Notes under the pieces: model-generated
Database searches by the model: none
The model's input: only the letters and a program-made list of their open reading frames with translations
What the model was told of the DNA's origin: nothing
DNA from: Siphonodentalium dalli
Lineage: Eukaryota > Mollusca > Scaphopoda > Gadilida > Siphonodentaliidae
DNA: 64,000 nt
Assembly (NCBI GenBank): GCA_032622095.1
Contig: CP136064.1
Location: 252,156,484-252,220,483, forward strand
Direction of reading: 5' to 3'
Translations under genes and position numbers: made by a program
In this document: positions 10,939 through 22,519 of the stretch, piece by piece
Position numbering within the stretch: position 1 is the first letter of the stretch
How the letters are laid out: each line of letters begins with the position of its first letter

Positions 10939-11034
10939 CTGTGAGAATTACATATTTGGCTTGCAGCAGGTGCGCGACATCTAGGAGATTGACTTTGTTA
11001 AGATAGTCACTCAAGGGTTCACCCATTCCATCTC
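10939..11034 (-). CDS. Exon 2: start of the CRAL-TRIO (Sec14) domain of a RhoGEF-like protein
   Basis: A 96-bp phase 1-1 exon on the minus strand, with acceptor TTATCTTTCAG and donor CTCACAG followed by GTAAGT. It encodes GDGMGEPLSDYLNKVNLLDV and then AHLLQAKYVILTG. Joined to exon 3 it reads ILTGGKAKNGAPI, the -GG-x(4)-G-x-P- block found at the start of the Sec14 domain in MCF2L/DBS and Trio-type exchange factors. The split Gly codons at both borders (G|GA and G|GT) agree exactly with exons 1 and 3, which is strong evidence for a real exon. It lies between piggyBac-type MITEs, the nearest 125 bp upstream. Confidence 0.8.
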
Positions 11035-11158
11035 CTGAAAGATAACAAAGCACCACATAACCAGATTGATTGCTGGGTTGGTTATAGTTGAGATTCTTTT
11101 TTGAAGTAATGTCTGCCATGAGGACGTACACAAATATAACTAATGTGACAATATCAGG

Positions 11159-11558
11159 TTAACCCTTTACCAAACAAACCGGCCAAAACCGGCCAAATAA
11201 AGCTTCAACAGCCTAAAATATCTTCGGTCTGTCTCAATAGAACCATACACATATGGATATCATTGGAACCGGCTCATTGACCACATTGTGATGGTTACAG
11301 TTATGCCCTGTGCCAATGCATTCTCTTATATATGCGTGTCGACCATAGGTCGCCTCGCATATATAAGAGAATGCATTGGCCTAAAAAAAATCTTTTTTTA
11401 ACACTTTTTACCATTTTTTCTTACATTCTTTAACAATTTTATAATTTTTAATGTGTTAAGCCAATGCATTCTCTTATATATGCGAGGCGACCTATGGTCG
11501 ACTCGCATATATAAGAGAATGCATTGGCACAGGGCCCTTCTGTTGGGTAAAGGGTTAA
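11159..11558. mobile_element. piggyBac-type double-hairpin MITE, P family copy 3
   Basis: 400 bp with TTAA at both ends, the same inverted ends as copy 1, and the same pair of ~70-bp palindromes. Very similar to copies at 7685 and 50182, which suggests recent activity of one source element. Confidence 0.8.
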
Positions 11559-11738
11559 TCTATCAAGTACTTTTCAGGCCATTGTTAATTATGTCTATGT
11601 TTAGCGTCATCCAGGATTTTGTGAATTAAATGCAAAATGCGGTGATTATTAATTATTATTTTCTACATGAAATTTCACAGGGGACCATCTTGGGGACAAT
11701 TCAATAGTGCAATTGTGCCAACAAATAATCCATTATCA

Positions 11739-12097
11739 TTATCCCTTTCATGTGCCAGTGCATTCTCTTATATATGTGAGTCGACCATAGGTCACCTTGC
11801 ATATATAAGAGAATGCATTAGTCTAACAATTTTATACCAATTTTTCTTACATTCTTTATAATTAGAATTTTTTCTTCAATCCTTTAACAATGTTTGCATT
11901 TTTTATCATTATTTCTTACATTCTTTAACAATTTTTAGCATTTTTTTTCATTTTTTATTCAATTCTTTAACAACTATAAAGAATAATATAAAATTTGTTA
12001 GTCCAATGCATTCTCTTATATATGCGAGTCACATATATAAGAGAATTAATGCATTGGCACAGGGTCTTTAATGGAAGCTCCAGACATGAAAGAGTTA
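11739..12097. mobile_element. Q-family piggyBac-type MITE, longer variant
   Basis: Two CAATGCATTCTCTTATATATG hairpin regions flank an A/T-rich middle with ATTCTTTAACAAT repeats. The right end reads GGAAGCTCCAGACATGAAAG followed by a decayed AGTTAG in place of GGTTAA. Confidence 0.55.
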
Positions 12098-12603
12098 GTC
12101 TGCCAAAAAAGGAAATAGCGAACCTAGCGAACTAGGGAGTATCTGAATATCAAGTGACTGATTGCTTAGTCTCATATCTGGCTCAAGATTCTCCGCTCAC
12201 TGTTCCGTCCAACCCCATGACGTAATGCTTCCGCTGTCAGAGTCTAGTAAGTGCCACCATTCCGCGCCCTACTATTTTCGGATACGACGTCTTGAGCTAA
12301 TGACGTAGTACATGTAGCTATACTGCTTTCCTATGCTCCAGAACATCTGGGAATTGGTTACCTAGGGGATTTCTAGTGATGCTATATATATCAACGATGT
12401 AATCCCCAAAAAAGGTATGTCGGCACTTACTAGTTGCTACATGCCGGAATGTTGCGCCTTAGCGTAAAGGAGGCTGAGCGCAAGGAACGAGTCCACTGAT
12501 AGCTTAGAAACAGGCTGATCATTTTAAAGACGTAAAAGTTTGCTTCACTACATAGTTGTATTAGTGGAACAAATCAAACAGAATAATTATGGCATAAATA
12601 GAG

Positions 12604-12752
12604 GATCTCACATGAGTTTCTAGTTTATACGGAATTTATCAACCGAGTTCACTAAATTCGATTTGAGCCGAGGTTTACCGAGGCTCAAATAGAATTTAGA
12701 GGACGAGGTTGATAAATTACGTATAAAATAGGACGAGTGTGAGATACCTTTT
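12604..12752. mobile_element. Hairpin MITE (~150 bp)
   Basis: GATCTCACATGAGT on the left is mirrored by ACGAGTGTGAGAT on the right. Inside, AATTTATCAACC mirrors GGTTGATAAATT, and ATTTGAGCC mirrors GGCTCAAAT around the centre. No coding sequence. Confidence 0.6.
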
Positions 12753-13442
12753 ATCACATGATCAAATAAATCCGAAGCAACGCGCAATATTCATCGAAAA
12801 CAACAATCATAAACTACAGCGATCGCAAGTTATTTGAAGAACGCTGTGACGTCATCGCACGCGCTGATATTAAACGTGTCTATTACCGATAATTATGAAA
12901 CTGCTTTTATGGCCAAATTATGTGATAAAATAAAATACACCCATAGTAGCCAAGAGTACAAAATTTTCACCACTCGTTGTATTGTGGTTTTAACCACAAT
13001 TCCAATCCTAGTGAAAAAAAATTATTCTCGGCTGCTGTGGGTGTATTCTCTACATGTACCGGTATATCTCCAGCGGTTCCTACTATACTTGAGGTTAGTT
13101 TCACGTCAATTCACATGGCCTATAGTCTGTTGTATTTGCACAACTCATTGCCAGACTAACATATTTGTTATATATGCATGAAGAATATGGTAGAACAGAG
13201 CATAATATTATACAACGCAGCTGTAACAGAAGAGCGAGTCGTGCCCCAGACAGCACGAAATCAATATACAAGAGACAAAGTGATATTTTAATCATGGTGA
13301 TATTTACAACAAATAGACGGGCAACATAAATGGTGTCCAAATTAGGAAAATAAGCTGGTACTTGAATGTAAACATCACTTTCTACCAAATTGGTGTGAAA
13401 TGTACTCTGGTGCAAGCCTGAGTTTAGTGTGCCTAGCTGTCA

Positions 13443-13590
13443 TTTGCAGAATGAGGTCCCCCAGGAGGTGAATTTAGTGACGCTATCCCGCTATTGAGGC
13501 TATCCCGCATACCGAGCTATACCACCACTAAATTCACCCTCTGGCGGACCTCATTCTGCTTAGGCCTCATCTTCTCTGGTCTCTGGAAAG
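13443..13590. mobile_element. Palindromic MITE (R family, copy 3)
   Basis: GCAGAATGAGGTCCCCCAG with GGTGAATTTAGTGACG is mirrored by CACTAAATTCACCCTCTGG then GGACCTCATTCTGC. This is the best-preserved palindrome of the family. Confidence 0.7.
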
Positions 13591-13689
13591 TTTCTTTATT
13601 ATAAAATTTCTATAGAAACTTCTTCACATAGATTCTATTTCTTTTTTAGTTTAGTTTCTTTATATCCCTAAATTGGCAGACAACACAAA

Positions 13690-13880
13690 GCATAAACGAG
13701 GAGGTGCCCAAAGGGTGCACATCACATTATTCACCATTTGGGAACTTCAATCTGAGTCTATGTCTCCCATAGCAGATGAGGCCATGTAGAATGAGGTTCC
13801 CAGAGGGTGCATTTAGTGATGCTAGCCTGCTATGCAAATGACAGGCAGACTAAACTCAGGCTTACTGTCGAGGCACTAGC
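13690..13880. mobile_element. Fragments of the R-family palindromic MITE
   Basis: AGAATGAGGTTCCCAGAGGG and ATTTAGTGATGCTAG recur at about 13797, and a diverged arm (GGTGCCCAAAGGGTGCAC) lies at about 13705. The two look like rearranged arms of the element seen at 13443. Confidence 0.45.
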
Positions 13881-14307
13881 TCAGTATGAGTGTTCATTGC
13901 TCCATATGTGTGTGAACGAATTTAAGAATTGATCGAATGTATAGGTTGAGTGTTTTATTGGAGATATACCCCTCAATTAAACACACTAAAACTGCATTCT
14001 GTTCTGATGAATGCTGTATAGCCAAAAGCTTGTGTAATTAAACATTGATGGGGCACTCCAAAATATTCATTTTGAATTTTTCCCGGCATCGAAATAGGTT
14101 GATAAATAACTGAATTATATTTCTGTGATCACTATATCAGAAAGATGCCTTGAAGTCATAAAAAATACAGCTTCGAACATGATTATTGGGTCCAATAAAA
14201 TATTGCGATATTTGTAATTTATTGCAATTGGACACAGAATAACGCGCGAGTTCTGGAAAAGGTATATTGCATTATCTTAACATGAACAATTTTAACACTT
14301 CAAACAT

Positions 14308-14357
14308 ACCATAATTCTGCTATGGTTAAGGAGTCGATTATTTAGAGCATTACTGTA
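14308..14357. mobile_element. Terminal fragment of the palindromic pogo-type MITE
   Basis: Only the last 50 bp remain: CATAATTCTGCTATGG through GAGCATTACTGTA. Confidence 0.65.
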
Positions 14358-14404
14358 TACATAAATTCGTGGTTCAAACAAGGCATGTCTGTTTAACCCA
14401 TTCA

Positions 14405-14582
14405 TTAACACTTCCATGACTGGAGCTTCCTGAAATTTCTCGAAAACCATGTGCCAATGCATTCTCTTATATATATGCGAGTCTCCCATAGGGAGCCTCT
14501 CATATATAAGAGAATACATTGGCCTAACAATATTTACTTTGACCTTGTAAGCCAGTGCAGTTCCCATCATGATAGGGTTGAA
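14405..14582. mobile_element. Q-family piggyBac-type MITE (178 bp)
   Basis: TTAACACTTCCATGACTGGAG at the left; CCCATCATGATAGGGTTGAA at the right. One hairpin of the CAATGCATTCTCTTATATA type lies between. Confidence 0.6.
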
Positions 14583-14740
14583 GGATGGTCCCCCATTTCA
14601 TTTATATGGAGAACTTAGCTTTATGTATAATACAATTGGAGAATACAGGATTCCTATTCATTCATTTGGAGGTAATGTTTGGAAGCTAGAATTTGTTGAA
14701 CATTAATTGAACGTTCCCCAAGAGAGTCATCAGTGGCGGT

Positions 14741-14980
14741 TTAACCCTTTCGTGGCGGGAGCACTAAAGATCCTGTGCCAGTGCATTCTTTTATATATGC
14801 GAGGTTCCCTATGGGACATAACAAAATGCACTGGCTTACAAGGTCATGGTAAATATTTTTAGGCCAATGTATTCTCTTATATATTAGAGGTTCCATATGG
14901 GAGATTCACATATATAAGAGAATGCATTGGCACAGGGTTTTTACAAAATTTCAGGAAACTCCAGTCATGGAAAGGGTTAA
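14741..14980. mobile_element. Q-family piggyBac-type MITE (240 bp)
   Basis: TTAACCCTTTCGTGGCGGGAG at the left and CCAGTCATGGAAAGGGTTAA at the right, with intact TTAA at both ends. Two GCATTCTCTTATATA hairpins lie inside, one shortened. Confidence 0.7.
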
Positions 14981-15337
14981 CAATAATGAGAATATGGCCA
15001 CATGAGCCTATTCTTTGTAACATAAATTGATTATATTCGATGCTCCAATTTATAGGATTTTAATCCAAATTCAATGATTTTATAATTGCTATTAGCTGCA
15101 GCTAGCAACTAGCACCTATTCAAGTCTGTCTGATTTATTGACACTTACAATCTCAGATCAATTCTGGTGTTAATGATCAATAATTGATATGGAAACACAG
15201 CCGACAATGAAAACTCGATCCAACATATTTTGAAATATTTTTGTTTATATATTAGTCTATCCTTTGTTGCAACTCACTTTTTCAGGCACAATTATTGGTA
15301 TTTACTATTTTGTGTGAATATTCGATGGCCTATATAT

Positions 15338-15521
15338 ACTGTAATGCTCTAAGTAATCGACCCCTTAACCACAGCAGAATTATGAGTAACTTTTCAGGAT
15401 TTAGTCGGAAATACGACTTGTTGCCATTCATCGGAAAGCTCTCCCCGAGAGCTTCCCAATGAATGGCAACAAGCGATATTTCCAACTAAATAAGGGGTCG
15501 ATTACTTAGAGCATTACTGTA
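15338..15521. mobile_element. Palindromic pogo-type MITE with an arm deletion
   Basis: Both ends are present (CTGTAATGCTCTAAGTAATC / GATTACTTAGAGCATTAC), but the right arm lacks about 33 bp that should pair with CAGAATTATGAGTAAC, so the copy is asymmetric. Confidence 0.75.
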
Positions 15522-15755
15522 GGTCATAATAGTCATGCATGCATGTTAGAGAATATATACCCCCTGGTTTTGGATCAAATTCCAAATATATTAATTGAAA
15601 CATATAAGCCACAGACAAGCATAATCTATGCATCAGCCACGTTTAGTCATCTAGCCTAGGTCAACAAGATGTTGGTTCGTGCTATGGTGTTTTTTATTGG
15701 GATATGAAATACATGACCCAATTAGCAGCTGACCAATCACCGGACAGGATTTATG

Positions 15756-15898
15756 TACATATTTTAAATAGGAAAATATTTCCCCATATGGAGTCTTGCA
15801 TATATGAGAGAATACAATAGGCCTAACAATATTAACCTGGCACTGGCACAGGATCTTTATTGATGCACCAGCACAGCTCCCGTTATGAAAGGGTTGAA
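15756..15898. mobile_element. Q-family piggyBac-type MITE, decayed
   Basis: The right end (GCTCCCGTTATGAAAGGGTTGAA) and an internal GCATATATGAGAGAATAC block match the family. The left end is not recognisable. Confidence 0.45.
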
Positions 15899-16509
15899 TG
15901 TTTGGACCTAATTGTGGATAGTAACCATCGCAAAAGTTTAGACTAATACAAATATTCAAATAATGCATTTCAACATTATATCAACAGTGAGTGGAAATAT
16001 TCATCATAGATGATTTATTTTTTATATTATCTTTGCCAGATCACCTATATTATATGACTGAAGATTTATAATAAAACTGATGAAACAGAAATCCCATTGA
16101 TAAAACTAGCATTATCAGAGTGTGTAGTATCCAAAAAGGTTTTCTACATTGTTTTGTGAACTACTGTAGCAATGTCATGACATCTTGTTGCAGTGGTATA
16201 ATATCTTACACCAATAAAAGTTGCCTTCCTCTACAAACACATTGGCTAATGAATATTAATATCGTGAAGACAAGGCAGGTATTTTTTCTGCTCGAGGCAC
16301 GCTGATCAATAGACGTGATCAATAAAATCATGTTTTGTTATACAGCGGCATCAAGCCAGCATGGGACAGCGGAGGACGCACAAAGCTATGATCTGGATAC
16401 GCTCCTCCTAACATGTACGTTCTCAGATAGACCAAGACCTCTCGGTCCACAACAGCTTGAGATATCAGTTGTATGATGCTGGTTTGGACAGAGTCCCGCC
16501 CAGTTGCTC

Positions 16510-16599
16510 TTCCAAATGCACATGTGGTACATTCTTTTGAATGAAAGTCAGTTATAACTGACTTTCATTCAAAAGAATGTACCACATGTGCATTTGGAA
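16510..16599. repeat. Perfect 90-bp palindrome without spacer
   Basis: The two 45-base arms are fully complementary by eye, centred at CAGTTA|TAACTG (16554/16555). The outermost pairs are TTCCAAATG / CATTTGGAA. No related copy occurs elsewhere in the window. Confidence 0.9.
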
Positions 16600-17431
16600 C
16601 TCTCGCATTCACGTAAACCCCTGAATGCGAATAATCATCTGACATATGTCCCTTGCATTATCGGATAGCGCGAGAAATCAAAATTCTTTAAAAAACAATC
16701 AAGGCTTTGTTCACTTATAAATCCCATTGCTTTGACATTTAACTGACTTCTGATATAAACATGTTTGATATCATCATGCTTGGGAATTTAAGGCTACCCT
16801 CTGTTATATATTGAATGAATGTACGTAGGGGAATGGAGTAAGGGAGAACTGTGCACCAACAATGCCACTTAAATGTTATCCTTGGAGTTATCAGCATAAC
16901 TCAGTTCTACTCAGTGTTTGAGCAATATTAAAACATTCAATGGTTGAGAAACAGGATACTGACAGTGGTGGTTCCAGTAAATTTGAAAAGGGAGGGGGGT
17001 GCCATGAGTATATGAGTAGAGCGACTCGGCGAGTGGGGAAAGCACGAGAGTCGGGTATACGTACCCCTCTTGTAGCTGGGGATCCTGGGACATTTGTGTA
17101 AACCACATTCAAAACAACGCGTTTTCTGTGTTCTCTGCACATACACTTGAGTGTAATTCAGTAATTCAGAAGTCACCTCCAAAAATTCCCCTGAATCTGA
17201 AATGGATGCAGCCAATTGCTGATGCATGCAACCAGCCTTTGACCTATCAACATTGCAGAAATATTCCTCAGTGAAATCAACCAGTCAAAATAAAAAACAA
17301 AATGGCCTCTGGATAATGATTGAAATATGTTCGGAGCCCTCCCATGATATATGAATTATTCTTAAGCATTTATAAATTAATTATGCTTAATAATAATTGA
17401 GCCAGTACACTCAAGAGTAATTCATTTATGC

Positions 17432-17578
17432 TTAACCCTTTCATCACTGTAGCTTCCTGAAATTTTGCAAAAACCCTGTGCCAATTCATTCTCTTATAGG
17501 AGACTTGCATATATAAGATAATTCACAACAGGGATCTTTAATGCTGCACCATCGCAGCTCCCATGATGAAAGGGTTAA
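17432..17578. mobile_element. Q-family piggyBac-type MITE (147 bp, internally deleted)
   Basis: TTAACCCTTTCATCACTGTAG and CCCATGATGAAAGGGTTAA are intact with TTAA at both ends. The central hairpin is shortened. Confidence 0.7.
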
Positions 17579-17653
17579 GCGTAATTCCCTAATAAATGTG
17601 AATTTGGTCTCCCAAAATATAGTGATAAGGAGGCAAAGTTTTTAGAATCGCTA

Positions 17654-18800
17654 TTAAACCTTTCATGATGGGAGCTGCACTAGTGCAGCACTATAAGATC
17701 CTGTGGCAGTATATTCTCTTATAGTCTCCCATAGTGAGCCTCGATATATAAGAGAATGTGCTGGCAAACAAGGCCAAGGTAATATTATTAGGCCAATGCA
17801 TTCCCTTATATATGCGAGACTCCCTATGGACCGGAGACTCACATATATATAAGAGAAACAAGAGGTACGCTGCCGCGTGGCATTTGCCCCCGACCGTAGC
17901 AATTCGGATTAAGCATGGACGAAACTGCGGATATCCGAGGAGGTCTATATGACCATTCCAAAAGAAGTTCGTACTAGAAATTCCGGAAACCCAAAAACAA
18001 GCGATCCGGAAACCCAAAAACAAGCAAAAATTCAAATTTTCTAAGTTGAAAAAAGGGCCATAACTCTGGGAAAAAGTCATGTATTTTCATATAACTGATC
18101 CACAAAAATACGGGATTTGCAATCGTACCACCAAAGCTCACGCTATCATTTGGAAACCCAAAAAACTAGAAAAATATCGAATTTTCTAAGTAAAAAAAGG
18201 GCCATAACTCTAGTTAAAATGGGTGGACGAAACCCACGCTATGCATGTAGCTGTTCCCCCATGCTGCTCTATCACCATACCAAATATCAGCTAAATCTGC
18301 CTAGCGGTTGCTGAACAATAATGCAAAATGTTTGTACGGACGGACAAAATTGAAATTTTCTAAGTTGAAAAAAAGGGCCATAAATCATCAGATCAGACCC
18401 AATTTCGCACTTGACATGTATTTTCATATAACTGATCCACAAAAATACGGGATTTGCAATCGTACCACCAAAGCTCACGCTATCATCTGGAAACCCAAAA
18501 AACAAGAGAAAAATTGAATTTTCTAAGTAAAAAAAGGGCCATAACTCAGGTGAAAATGGGTGGACGAAACCCGCGCTATGCATGTAGCTGTTCCCCCATG
18601 CTGCTCTATCACCATACCAAATATCAGCTAAATCTGCCCAGTGGTTGCTGAACAATAATGCAAAATGTTTGTACGGACGGACGGACGGGCGTACGGAGAC
18701 GTCGACTATACACCCGGCGACTTCAAGTCGGGGGGCATAATAATGCATTGGAACAGGGTTTTTGCAAAATTTCAGTAAGCTCCAGTCATGAAAGTGTTAA
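17654..18800. mobile_element. Q-family piggyBac-type MITE split by a later insertion
   Basis: The left part runs from TTAAACCTTTCATGATGGGA to about 17856, and the right part from about 18739 to CCAGTCATGAAAGTGTTAA. The hairpin word ATATATAAGAGA breaks off at 17856 and its partner ATAATGCATTGG resumes at 18739. A Helitron-like element occupies the gap. Confidence 0.65.
17857..18738 (+). mobile_element. Helitron-like (pearl-type) element, 337-bp units, nested
   Basis: The word CATGTATTTTCATATAACTG starts at 18078 and again at 18415 (offset 337). Each unit contains two GGGCCATAA blocks with the GAAACCCA and GGTGGACGAAACCC words. The array ends in an ACGG microsatellite (about 18671-18688) and a short hairpin CGACTT/AAGTCG (18718-18730), close to the border with the MITE. 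No helicase is encoded. Confidence 0.65.
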
Positions 18801-18942
18801 CTGCGCACAGCTGCAGATAGAATCTGGAACTTAATTGCTTTATATTAATACTGATTATGTTGACAGGTTGAGTCTGAATGGAACAATCAGATTATCAATC
18901 GTTTGCGAGTTCAACTTGTTTGAATGGCCAATATCAAGCAAT

Positions 18943-18959
18943 GGGGGGGGGGGGGGGGG
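18943..18959. repeat. Run of 17 G
   Basis: An uninterrupted G run followed by C. Runs of this type recur as C near 40495, 41321 and 35758 and as G near 56406 and 62633. Length may not be reliable in an assembly. Confidence 0.9.
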
Positions 18960-19139
18960 CTGAAACATAATTGTTGGACACAAATCATGAACGAAAACAC
19001 CACAAAATGCCCTTGATTGCTACTTGCACCACTATTCAAGGGAGATGGGGTATTTGGTTTTCAAGAGCGGGTGCATGGCATGCAGGGGTGGACAATTCCC
19101 TTACAAAAGTCGGATGAGACTGCATACATGCACATGTAC

Positions 19140-19322
19140 CTCCCAGTTTGATTCCGTCTGGGAATAGCTTTCATGCATGCACACCTCCCAGTTTGATTCC
19201 GTCTGGGAATAGCTTTCATGAATGCACACCCGGCCCACCGCCCAGTTTTATTCGGTCTGGGAATAGCTTTCGTGCATGCACACCTCCCAGTTTGATTCGG
19301 TCTGAGAATAGCTTTCATATAG
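19140..19322. repeat. 45-bp tandem repeat, 4 units
   Basis: CCCAGTTTGATTCCGTCTGG with GGAATAGCTTTCATGCATG recurs at about 19140, 19185, 19239 and 19284. The third unit carries a short insertion. The unit length being a multiple of three keeps a minus-strand frame open, but nothing suggests it is translated. Confidence 0.9.
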
Positions 19323-19660
19323 GCACTGTATAGTATATCTATTCATGTTGTCCTTCAAACCAACGTACCTTTCTTGTTTTCTTTCCTATTCCAGGAAAAG
19401 GGCGCGAAATTGAGATCACGTGGTTATCATGTGATCGTCAACCCAGATAACCGCTCTCCCAGCGTCGCAATTCTTCTCAAGTTTATGACCAGGGAGCCGA
19501 CATTGATCTACCATACATATGAATAATTGATGCAATAGTTGTAGACCTAGTTCGTTAAATGTGTTGTCATGTTCCGGGATAAACATAAAATAATGAAATA
19601 CAGGACAGGGACGTGGCTATATATCGGACCATGCACTGTTGGGGGTATCCACTAAAACTA

Positions 19661-19945
19661 TACGACAGAGTTCAGTCCGCTCGCTACTCTGGTCTGAACA
19701 CTAGCTGCGATCGCGTATACAGATAATGAAATCTTATATTTTGTTATAATTTAAGACATTCTGCATTATTCTGAGATACTGAACAATCAATATTCATAAT
19801 TATGGAAATTGGCTATATTAAATCAGAATGACCTGTAACCGACACAAGTCGTAGGCTTTAGAGTACATGATTTAATACATTTCTATACGTGATCGCAGTG
19901 GTCAGACCAGCGTAGCGAGGAGACTGAACTCTGCCTCGCAGTTTG
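19661..19945. mobile_element. Inverted-repeat MITE (~285 bp)
   Basis: The left block (AGAGTTCAGTCCGCTCGC ... GGTCTGAACAC) is mirrored by ... GGTCAGACCAGCG and GCGAGGAGACTGAACTCTG near 19897-19940, continuing inwards through GCGATCGCGTAT / ATACGTGATCGC. Arms are about 55 bp. Confidence 0.65.
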
Positions 19946-20507
19946 ATGCCCACCCTGGAATGTCCAAATGCACCCAATTGAACCAGACCGAAACTTTCAA
20001 CAAATGGGAAATTCCATTTGGTTCCCCACATCTTGGGCTGTTCCAACAAATGATCATCTTGGGTTTTTCCAACTTTTCAAAATTCCAAGCTGATATATAC
20101 CCCCAAAGGTTAAAATTGTTTTCAACTGATGGACAATTCTGTCCAAAAATTTGATTGAAAGTAGAAAAATATGCGATATTTTTTATAAAAAAAACCAACA
20201 AATTCCACACTAAATACTGCTTGAAAAAAGTTGGGAGTGGGGAAAGACAGCCACCCTGTCCCCAATCATATAGGTTGCCTATATACGGACTACATATGCT
20301 TCGTAAATACTTATTACAATGCATGATCAAACTCATATTTCCGACATAAATACAATTTATCTTATTTTATCACCTGATCACATTCAAGAAAATGCGTCAA
20401 AAGTCCAGAGCAGACCATTTTAATGAGAGGCTAACCTTTTTGACGATGTACGATTCCCCATGTAGGATGATATTTAGCTTCAATGGTCACATGGTAATAC
20501 TATATGC

Positions 20508-20984
20508 TTAAAGGTACTCAACCCGTAAAGAGGGTCCCCATCTCAACAGATTCCAACAACAACAATCCGATCAGAGGGTCCTATATTACTATTTCTTTGG
20601 CTTTGGGGGTAAAAAATATTTGATTCGAGTCGAGGAACCCATCAAACAAAGCTCAGAGTTATTAGATATTGATTTTTCAAATTTGTTATGTTCTCGAGAT
20701 GAGTAGTAATAACTGCCGTAATCTGCTCTGGATGTGTACTCCAAATCTATTCAAACAGACAAGGATGAATAACTCTAAAATCAAGTGGTAATTTTAACGC
20801 AATTTTGACTGAGTTCTGGGCCAGATAGTATTCCCGTTAATGAAAAATAATAGATTTCTAAAATCGATATCTAACAAATCTGAGCTTTGATGGGTGACTT
20901 CCTCGACTCGAATCAAATATTTTTGACCCCCGAAGCCATTGAAATAGTAATTGAGAGGAGTTTTATCGGGTTGAGTACCTTTAA
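20508..20984. mobile_element. TTAA element of the AGGTACTCAA family, copy 2 (477 bp)
   Basis: TTAA + AGGTACTCAACCCGTAAAG at the left; CGGGTTGAGTACCT + TTAA at the right. Nearly the same sequence in inverse orientation, also 477 bp, lies at 57896-58372. Both halves also mirror each other around ACTCGAATCAAATATTT-type blocks. Confidence 0.75.
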
Positions 20985-21269
20985 CTTTCGTGGATTCTAG
21001 ATGGATGGACATTTTTTATTGCAGTAATCCAAGGATTGATATGTGGAGAAAAACTGATTATTGAAATTACATGTATAAAGAAAATGTTAAGAGGATATAA
21101 TTCAAAACTATGTATATGATTGATATACATCATACTGAACGTTCTATATACATGCCATTTCCGACGACGGATTTGGACCTAAACGTCCAGAGACAGATCA
21201 GTTTTAAAGAGAGGTTTAAGACAGGGTGATTGTTTAATGCAAGTTACATGCGTGCGAGCTAGCTTGATA

Positions 21270-22045
21270 TAAACACCTCAAAAAAAGAAAGTCCCCCCTA
21301 ATATATTCGGTATATTTTACGAGAAATTGGATGGATTTTGATGAAACTTTCACAAATGATTTGTGGTACCAGAGATACAAAGTGTGCATAAACGCTGTGC
21401 TGTGAGGTGAGCTATGGCTGAGTGAGAACGAATTAAATGGAAGAGGAGCACTTTTCAAAAGTTGCAAAAACACAGGTAGAGTGATCATAGTCATTTCGCT
21501 GTGCCTTGGTCCCCCACTTCTCGCACGGGCTTGGAACATTCTTATCTGTTGGTACCTCAATGGCCTACATGGTGGGAAACATGGTTTACTGAAAAATGGC
21601 CTCAAAGAGACTGATTGCAATGACTCTGTGTTGCTCACGGCATGAAACTTCTGAAAGGTGTCATTCCAAAGGAATGTGGTTAGACAATGGCCTGGGCATG
21701 GAGCGGGCATATTGTGTCCCGAAGATGACACGCATGTTATCGTGGACTCAGTGTCACTTTTGGACCACATTTACAGCCATTAACAACTTGTGTGAACAAT
21801 GGAACAATGGAGTGACTGCCCACTCTGCGTCAGTGTTTTGCAACTTTTTAAAAGCACCCCTCTTCCATTCAATTCGTGCTCAGCTGGCCATAACATAACT
21901 CACAGGATGGTGCCTCGCACAGGTTGCCATACCACTAAATATTTGCGTAAAGTTTCGTCAAGGTCGATCCAATAAGGACCAGTATCTCATAAAATATTAC
22001 CAAATATATTAGGGGGGACTTTATTTATTTGAGGTGTTTATTTCA
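21270..22045. mobile_element. Long-arm inverted-repeat element (~775 bp)
   Basis: AAACACCTCAAAAAAAG and AAGTCCCCCCTAATATATT at the left are mirrored by AATATATTAGGGGGGACTT and TTTGAGGTGTTT at the right. Complementarity continues inwards for roughly 200 bases per arm (for example CTCTTCCATTCAATTCGT against ACGAATTAAATGGAAGAG). Frames on both strands (178 aa minus, 100 aa plus) match nothing known to me and probably follow from the palindromic structure. Confidence 0.7.
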
Positions 22046-22267
22046 GAACATATGGTCAGGGCTGGTTGATTGGGGTTTAAATGTCGCTTTCGGCAAGGCC
22101 ATATCACGACATTGCCAGTTTTAGTGGTGGGGGAAATCCGCAGACTTCCGGCTAATCTAATAGTGATTTCAACGGCTGATAATCTCATCGACAATGTGCG
22201 GCAAACCACCGGCCATCAGCAAGTAACTGACAACTCCACCAGATAACGATTTCGAGTTACAAATTCC

Positions 22268-22365
22268 ACGATGGAAACATGTGGATTTGAACCCTTATCG
22301 CCAGCGCTGGAGGGCGAAACGTCCTGGAGTTGTACCCCTAACCGATTGAGCCGCCGAGGCCCCAG
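22268..22365 (-). repeat. tRNA-derived SINE head or tRNA pseudogene
   Basis: On the minus strand, GGCGGCTCAATCGGTTAGGG (box A) is followed by GGGTTCAAATCCACATG (box B), matching both polymerase III promoter blocks well. The intervening part is longer than in a normal tRNA. Confidence 0.55.
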
Positions 22366-22519
22366 TCAGGGGTGGAGGATGCACTGAAGGGCAAGGGCGT
22401 AACCTTCAGAAAAGTCACGTTTCACAATGCATATTATGCATTTCTACGTGAATCAGACAAGGACAAGGGGGTGCAGCATTGGTATTTGATCAGTTTCAGG
22501 TGGCCTGTGGTGTGGGTCT

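Noticed and set aside
12834..13415. 115-codon plus and 104-codon minus overlapping frames
   Set aside because: Overlap each other on opposite strands without domain or splice evidence.
19902..20336. 144-codon minus-strand frame
   Set aside because: Starts inside an inverted-repeat MITE and shows no domain; overlapping frames on the other strand are equally long.
21234..21770. 178-codon minus-strand frame
   Set aside because: It runs across the border and arm of a long-arm inverted-repeat element, has no domain, and a plus-strand frame overlaps it.
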